Source of the DNA: Microbacteriaceae bacterium
Lineage (GTDB): Bacteria > Actinomycetota > Actinomycetes > Actinomycetales > Microbacteriaceae
Direction: 5' to 3'
DNA length: 8,775 nucleotides
NCBI GenBank assembly: GCA_947454285.1
Contig: CANGJO010000037.1
Coordinates: forward strand, 1 to 8,775
This document shows, in pieces, positions 5,616-8,775 of the stretch. Made by a program: the position numbers and the translations under genes. Under the pieces are notes generated by a model, which saw only the letters and a program-made list of their open reading frames with translations, was not told where the DNA came from and searched no databases. Each line of letters opens with the position of its first letter. Within the stretch, counting starts at the first letter, position 1.

Positions 5616-6970
5616 TACGCCTTCATGTTCATGAAGCGTGAGTACTGACCCTGGAACGCAACCACGATAGTTCCGGTAGGTCCGTTACGTTGCTTGGCAA
5701 GAATTAGATCTGCTTCGGCTGCCCGTGGGTGATCTTTTTCGTACTGAGCTTCACGGTGCAAAAGAATTACTACGTCGGCGTCTTGCTCAAGAGATCCAGA
5801 TTCACGAAGCTGCGAAATTTCTGGTTTCTTGTCTTTGGTCTGTTCCGAGTTACGGTTCAGCTGTGAGATTGCAATTACCGGAACGTTTAGTTCCTTTGCC
5901 AAAAGTTTTAGCGCACGCGAGAATTCAGAAACTTCTTGCTGACGTGATTCAACTTTTTTACCCGATGTCATCAGCTGCAAGTAGTCGATCACAATCATCT
6001 TTAGATCAACGCGTGACATTAGGCGACGAGCCTTTGCACGAATCTCAACCAGTGTCATGTTTGGTGAGTCGTCAATGAACAACGGTGCATCGTTGATCTG
6101 ACCGCGAACCGCTGCAAGACGAGTCCAGTCGGCGTCACCAATTGCACCCTTGCGCAGGTTCTGCAAAGGAATTTGTGCTTCGGCAGAAAGCATGCGCATC
6201 GCGATTTCGGCGCGGCCCATTTCAAGTGAGAAGAAAACAGTTGCGCGATTGTTTTTAATCGCAGCGTTGCGAGCAAAGTCCAAAGCAAGAGTTGACTTAC
6301 CAACCGCAGGACGGGCCGCAAGAATTACAAACTGACCACCGTGCAAACCGTGGGTCATTTCATCAAGCTCAGCAAAACCGGTTGGCACACCGGTCATCTC
6401 GCCCCCGCGAGATTGCGCGCGTTCAATTTCTGAAATCGCTGCCTCTAGTGAGGTGTTCAAGTCAACGATGTCTTCTTTAGTTGCCCCGCGCATTACGCCG
6501 TAAACATCGTTCTGCGCTTGGTTAACTAGGTCTTCAACTTCACCCTCGTTGGCATAGCCAAGCTGAGCAATTTTGGTACCTACTTCTACCAGGCGGCGAA
6601 GGGTTGCTTTCTCTGCAACGATCTGCGCGTAGAACGCAGCGTTAGCCGCGGTAGGAACAATTGAAGTAAGGGTGTGTAGGTAGTCGGCGCCGCCGGCCTT
6701 GACCAGGTTTCCCGACTTGGTTAGTTCATCGGTGACGGTAATAACGTCAGTTGGTTCACCCTTTGCAAACAGGGTAAGGATTGCGTCAAAAATGGTCTCG
6801 TGCTTTGGCGCGTAGAAGTCGGCACCGCGAACTGCCTCTTGAACCTCGGCAACCGCCTCAGCAGATAGCAACATGCCACCAAGTGCGCTTTGCTCAGCCA
6901 ACATATCGTTAGGCAGCATGCGCTCGTTTCCGCGGCTTGGATCAACCGGAGGAACAGCTAAAAGTGACAT
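5615..6970 (-). CDS. dnaB: Replicative DNA helicase DnaB
   Basis: This is the hexameric fork helicase that unwinds DNA 5' to 3' and partners with primase and the clamp loader. The 451-residue protein has the usual layout: an N-terminal helical domain (about 20-120; NDMLAEQSALGGMLL at 21-35 is the standard opening), a linker helix (about 165-185), and a RecA-like C-terminal domain. Walker A is ARPAVGKST (219-227), the catalytic Glu is Glu250 in FFSLEMG, Walker B is MIVIDYLQL (325-333), and LRESGSLEQDAD (388-399) and KQRNGPTG (426-433) are conserved helicase motifs. Length is normal and there is no intein at the P-loop. The ATG at 6970 lacks a close Shine-Dalgarno; AAAAGGACC lies about 20 bases upstream, too far for a standard one. 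The gene leads a unit with two small membrane proteins and is cut off from rplI by a terminator, so it needs its own promoter in 6971-7282. Confidence 0.97.
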   Translation of the reverse strand: MSLLAVPPVDPSRGNERMLPNDMLAEQSALGGMLLSAEAVAEVQEAVRGADFYAPKHETIFDAILTLFAKGEPTDVITVTDELTKSGNLVKAGGADYLHTLTSIVPTAANAAFYAQIVAEKATLRRLVEVGTKIAQLGYANEGEVEDLVNQAQNDVYGVMRGATKEDIVDLNTSLEAAISEIERAQSRGGEMTGVPTGFAELDEMTHGLHGGQFVILAARPAVGKSTLALDFARNAAIKNNRATVFFSLEMGRAEIAMRMLSAEAQIPLQNLRKGAIGDADWTRLAAVRGQINDAPLFIDDSPNMTLVEIRAKARRLMSRVDLKMIVIDYLQLMTSGKKVESRQQEVSEFSRALKLLAKELNVPVIAISQLNRNSEQTKDKKPEISQLRESGSLEQDADVVILLHREAQYEKDHPRAAEADLILAKQRNGPTGTIVVAFQGQYSRFMNMKA

Positions 6971-7061
6971 TTAAACCCAATCTTTTGGTCCTTTTTCAGA
7001 CCGATACTTGTCTAGCATCCACTACTGACACGCATTCAGAAAACCGGGGTGTGAATAGAAA

Positions 7062-7273
7062 TGTGGATAACTGTGCGGACACGCCGTTCAATATGTGCAT
7101 AAGTTGTGGATAACCCTGTGGGAAATATGTGGAAACTGCCCTAAACCCCAGTAACCATAAGGGATTAACGCTGGGGATAAAAGTATTCAGGAAACCCTAA
7201 ACCTAACCCTCAAGGTTGTGCATAACTCGCCCAAAGCCACTACTTATACACAGGTTGCGGCGTGTTATCCACA
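7062..7273. promoter_or_regulatory. Cluster of six exact DnaA boxes upstream of dnaB
   Basis: Six exact TTATNCACA boxes are present. On the minus strand they are at 7062-7070 (TTATCCACA), 7094-7102 (TTATGCACA), 7105-7113 (TTATCCACA) and 7217-7225 (TTATGCACA). On the plus strand they are at 7244-7252 (TTATACACA) and 7265-7273 (TTATCCACA). A one-mismatch box, TTATCCCCA, lies at 7172-7180 on the minus strand. By simple chance about 0.01 would be expected in the 352-bp gap. The boxes form two groups flanking a roughly 100-bp middle that is only moderately A/T-rich. The rest of the 6971-7322 gap holds no convincing ORF, the rplI terminator at its right end, and no promoter I can place with confidence. 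Role: origin, DnaA titration/reactivation site, or DnaA-controlled promoter. Confidence 0.88.
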
Positions 7274-7282
7274 GGTAAAGTA

Positions 7283-7308
7283 AAAGGCCTCCCCGAAGGG
7301 AGGCCTTT
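7283..7308 (-). terminator. Rho-independent terminator of the rpsF-ssb-rpsR-rplI operon
   Basis: On the minus strand AAAGGCCTCCC pairs perfectly with GGGAGGCCTTT around a TTCG tetraloop (11-bp stem), followed by TACTTTACC. It starts 14 bases after the rplI stop. It separates the ribosomal operon from dnaB and lies next to the last DnaA box (7265-7273). Confidence 0.9.
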
Positions 7309-7322
7309 CAACGTGAAACTTT

Positions 7323-7775
7323 TTACTTCTTGCCGCTTACCTGAAGGGTGATGGTAGCAACGGTGTCGCCGTGTAGACGAACGGTTGCTAGGTGCTCACC
7401 GGTGGTGCGGATTGGGTTTACGAAAGCAATCTTGCGCTTGTCGATTTCACCAAGACCAGCCGCTGCAACTGCTGCTGCAACATCTGCGGTCTTTACTGAA
7501 CCGAACAAACGACCACCAACGCCAGCCTTAGCAGTCAGACGAACTGACTTTGCCTCAAGAGCTGCCTTAAGAGTGTTTGCTTCTTCAACAGTTGCTAGTG
7601 CACGAGTAGCGCGAGCAGCCTTGATTGAATCAACCTGCTTCTCACCACCCTTTGTCCATAGAACTGCAAAGCCACGAGGTAGTAGGTAGTTACGAGCGAA
7701 CCCGTTCTTAACCTCAACTACATCGCCAGCTGAACCAAGGCCTGAAACCTCGTTAGTAAGAATGATCTTTGACAT
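7323..7775 (-). CDS. rplI: 50S ribosomal protein bL9
   Basis: bL9 is a two-domain protein of the large subunit, bound near the L1 stalk base, that supports translation fidelity. The 150-residue product has the N-terminal L9 signature from GLGSAGDVVEVKNGFARNYL (12-31) through LPRG (32-35). A long connecting helix (about 45-78) and the C-terminal domain with GRLFGSVKTADVAAA (88-102) follow. Length is normal. The ATG at 7775 has an excellent Shine-Dalgarno seven bases upstream that overlaps the rpsR stop, so it is coupled to rpsR. It is the last gene of the rpsF-ssb-rpsR-rplI cluster and is followed closely by a terminator. Confidence 0.98.
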   Translation of the reverse strand: MSKIILTNEVSGLGSAGDVVEVKNGFARNYLLPRGFAVLWTKGGEKQVDSIKAARATRALATVEEANTLKAALEAKSVRLTAKAGVGGRLFGSVKTADVAAAVAAAGLGEIDKRKIAFVNPIRTTGEHLATVRLHGDTVATITLQVSGKK

Positions 7776-7779
7776 GGGG

Positions 7780-7788
7780 TTTCTCCTT
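7780..7788 (-). promoter_or_regulatory. Shine-Dalgarno of rplI, overlapping the rpsR stop codon
   Basis: The minus strand reads AAGGAGAAA with GGAG seven bases before the rplI ATG. Its first two bases are the last two of the rpsR TAA stop, so ribosomes ending rpsR are positioned to start rplI. It confirms the rplI start. Confidence 0.85.
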
Positions 7789-8062
7789 AACGGCCAGCGC
7801 CTGCGTATGGCATAAGAGCCATCTCGCGAGCGTTCTTGATAGCACGTGAAATTAGGCGCTGCTCCTGAACAGAAACACCGGTGATGCGACGAGCGCGGAT
7901 CTTGCCGCGGTCAGAAACGAACTTGCGAAGAGTTGCAATGTCCTTGTAGTCGATGATGCCGACCTTCTGGAACTTTGCTGGTGCTTCCTTTGCAAACTTC
8001 GATGCACGCTTTGGTGCATCACGCTTTGCAGCGTTACGTGGATCACTCTTTGATAGAGCCAT
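7787..8062 (-). CDS. rpsR: 30S ribosomal protein bS18 (cysteine-free form)
   Basis: bS18 binds the platform of the small subunit as a partner of bS6, whose gene is two places upstream. The 91-residue product has a basic N-terminal extension (1-30) and the conserved core VGIIDYKDIATLRKFVSDRG (34-53), then KIRARRITGVSVQEQR (54-69). It contains no cysteine, so it lacks the zinc-ribbon ligands seen in 'C+' S18 proteins. In Actinobacteria that carry two rpsR copies, a cysteine-free copy is the one used when zinc is scarce, but cysteine-free S18 is also the only copy in many bacteria; its location in the main ssb cluster favours the housekeeping gene. The start at 8062 is fixed by AGGAG eight bases upstream. 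Confidence 0.97.
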   Translation of the reverse strand: MALSKSDPRNAAKRDAPKRASKFAKEAPAKFQKVGIIDYKDIATLRKFVSDRGKIRARRITGVSVQEQRLISRAIKNAREMALMPYAGAGR

Positions 8063-8070
8063 TTGTTTTT

Positions 8071-8075
8071 CTCCT
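8071..8075 (-). promoter_or_regulatory. Shine-Dalgarno of rpsR
   Basis: AGGAG on the minus strand, eight bases before the rpsR ATG, in the short A/T-rich gap between ssb and rpsR. It decides the rpsR start. Confidence 0.8.
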
Positions 8076-8095
8076 AAAGAAAATTATTTAAAGAT

Positions 8096-8611
8096 TTAGA
8101 AAGGGGTGTCGTCGCCAGTTGAGTTGACGCCAGGGTTTGCCCATGCATCATCAGCGGCAGGCTTTACAGCTGCAGCCTTTGGTGCATCGCCCCATGGATC
8201 GCCAGCAACAGCTGAACCAGAACCGGCGCCAGCGCCAGCTTCACGAGCACGACGAGTAACCGCAGCAGTTGCATAACGCAATGATGGGCCGATCTCATCG
8301 ATGTCTAGCTCAAGTGAAGCGCGTGCTTCGCCTTGTGCTGACTGGTAAGCAGACGGTGCCTTAAGGCGACCAGTAACAACTACGCGTGAACCCTTGGTTA
8401 GAGACTGAGCAACATTCTCAGCTACCTCGCGCCATGCGGTGCAACGAACCCAAACGGTTTCGCCGTCTTCCCATGCGTTGGTTGTGCGGTTGAAAGTGCG
8501 AGGTGTTGAACCAACACGAACACTTACAACAGCAATTCCACCCTGGGTGTAACGCAGTTCTGGATCGTCGGCAAGATTGCCAACGATTGTGACGTTAACT
8601 TCGCCAGCCAT
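8096..8611 (-). CDS. ssb: Single-stranded DNA-binding protein
   Basis: SSB coats single-stranded DNA at forks and repair sites and recruits partners through its C-terminal tip. The 171-residue protein has an OB-fold at about 1-115, with VTIVGNLADDPELRYTQGG (7-25) and ETVWVRCTAWREVAENV (51-67), and TKGSRVVVTGRLK (72-84). A flexible Ala/Gly/Pro-rich linker (about 120-160) leads to the acidic tip DDTPF (167-171), the partner-binding end found in Actinobacteria. Length fits the family. The ATG at 8611 lies six bases after the rpsF stop, with only a weak GAG upstream inside the rpsF end, so coupling to rpsF is likely. The order rpsF-ssb-rpsR is widely conserved in bacteria. Confidence 0.98.
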   Translation of the reverse strand: MAGEVNVTIVGNLADDPELRYTQGGIAVVSVRVGSTPRTFNRTTNAWEDGETVWVRCTAWREVAENVAQSLTKGSRVVVTGRLKAPSAYQSAQGEARASLELDIDEIGPSLRYATAAVTRRAREAGAGAGSGSAVAGDPWGDAPKAAAVKPAADDAWANPGVNSTGDDTPF

Positions 8612-8617
8612 TTGTAA

Positions 8618-8775
8618 TTACTCGCTCTTTCGAGGAGCTGACTTACGTGGACCCTTGCGAGGTGAGTCTTCAGACTTTGAGAAGTCAGGAACTTCAACAG
8701 GAACAATCTTTACGATTGCCTCTTCTGCGCGAAGAACCTTGGTACGCAAAACTGCTTCAGAAATCTTTAGCTGAC
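8618..8775 (-). CDS. rpsF: 30S ribosomal protein bS6 (N-terminal part outside window)
   Basis: Only the last 51 codons and the TAA stop (8620-8618) are inside the window. The visible part reads KISEAVLRTKVLRAEEAIVK, matching the end of the S6 fold (the VLRTKV strand), then an extended basic tail rich in Lys, Arg, Ser and Pro ending PRKSE. S6 forms a heterodimer with S18 on the small-subunit platform. It is the upstream member of the conserved rpsF-ssb-rpsR-rplI cluster; the promoter is outside the window. The identification rests on both the short sequence and the gene order. Confidence 0.9.
   Translation of the reverse strand, partial: QLKISEAVLRTKVLRAEEAIVKIVPVEVPDFSKSEDSPRKGPRKSAPRKSE

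Noticed and set aside
7067..7092. dnaB promoter TTGAAC-16-TATCCA overlapping the first DnaA box
   Set aside because: The -10 match is poor and it may be an artefact of the DnaA box; worth testing only together with transcript mapping.
7190..7210. Telomere-like CCCTAAA repeats
   Set aside because: Only two or three imperfect copies inside a DnaA-box region; no array and no sign of a linear end.
7348..7689. Plus-strand open frame opposite rplI
   Set aside because: Shadow of the Ala-rich L9 gene; low-complexity product, no ribosome binding site.

Overview
The window looks like chromosomal DNA from a compact, moderate-G+C actinobacterium. The proteins most resemble Microbacteriaceae, possibly a freshwater 'Luna'-type lineage such as Rhodoluna or Aquiluna. 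This is inferred from the remembered character of PurB, DnaB, L9 and the E1 subunits and from the rpsF-ssb-rpsR-rplI-dnaB order. No search was run. Genes are tightly packed with frequent one-base stop/start overlaps. No tRNA, rRNA, IS element, prophage or CRISPR array was seen.

Layout. (1) 1-1561, minus strand: the two E1 subunits of a thiamine-diphosphate 2-oxoacid dehydrogenase (E1-alpha complete, E1-beta cut by the window edge). (2) 1601-2026, plus strand: a small four-helix membrane protein of the YvlD/'phage holin 4' family, divergent from E1-alpha and convergent with the next unit. (3) 2023-3291, minus strand: a short WXG-like helical protein and a GHSQGG alpha/beta hydrolase, which share one reading frame split by a single TGA. 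(4) 3352-4743, plus strand: purB, ending at a strong bidirectional terminator. (5) 4809-6970, minus strand: dnaB followed by two unrecognised small membrane proteins, the first overlapping dnaB by one base. (6) 6971-7282: a non-coding stretch with six exact DnaA boxes (TTATNCACA) within 212 bp. (7) 7283-8775, minus strand: the rpsF-ssb-rpsR-rplI cluster, closed by its own UUCG-loop terminator.

How it fits together. The right half joins replication and translation: SSB and DnaB act at the fork, S6, S18 and L9 are ribosomal, and the DnaA-box cluster lies directly upstream of the helicase gene. The rplI terminator isolates dnaB from the ribosomal operon, so dnaB probably has its own promoter inside or beside the DnaA-box field. 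The left half is metabolic (2-oxoacid dehydrogenase and purine synthesis) with an unassigned WXG/hydrolase pair between.

The two most noteworthy items are the DnaA-box cluster (a possible origin, DnaA-titration locus or DnaA-controlled dnaB promoter) and the WXG/hydrolase gene pair separated by one in-frame UGA that sits inside a perfect 13-bp inverted repeat.
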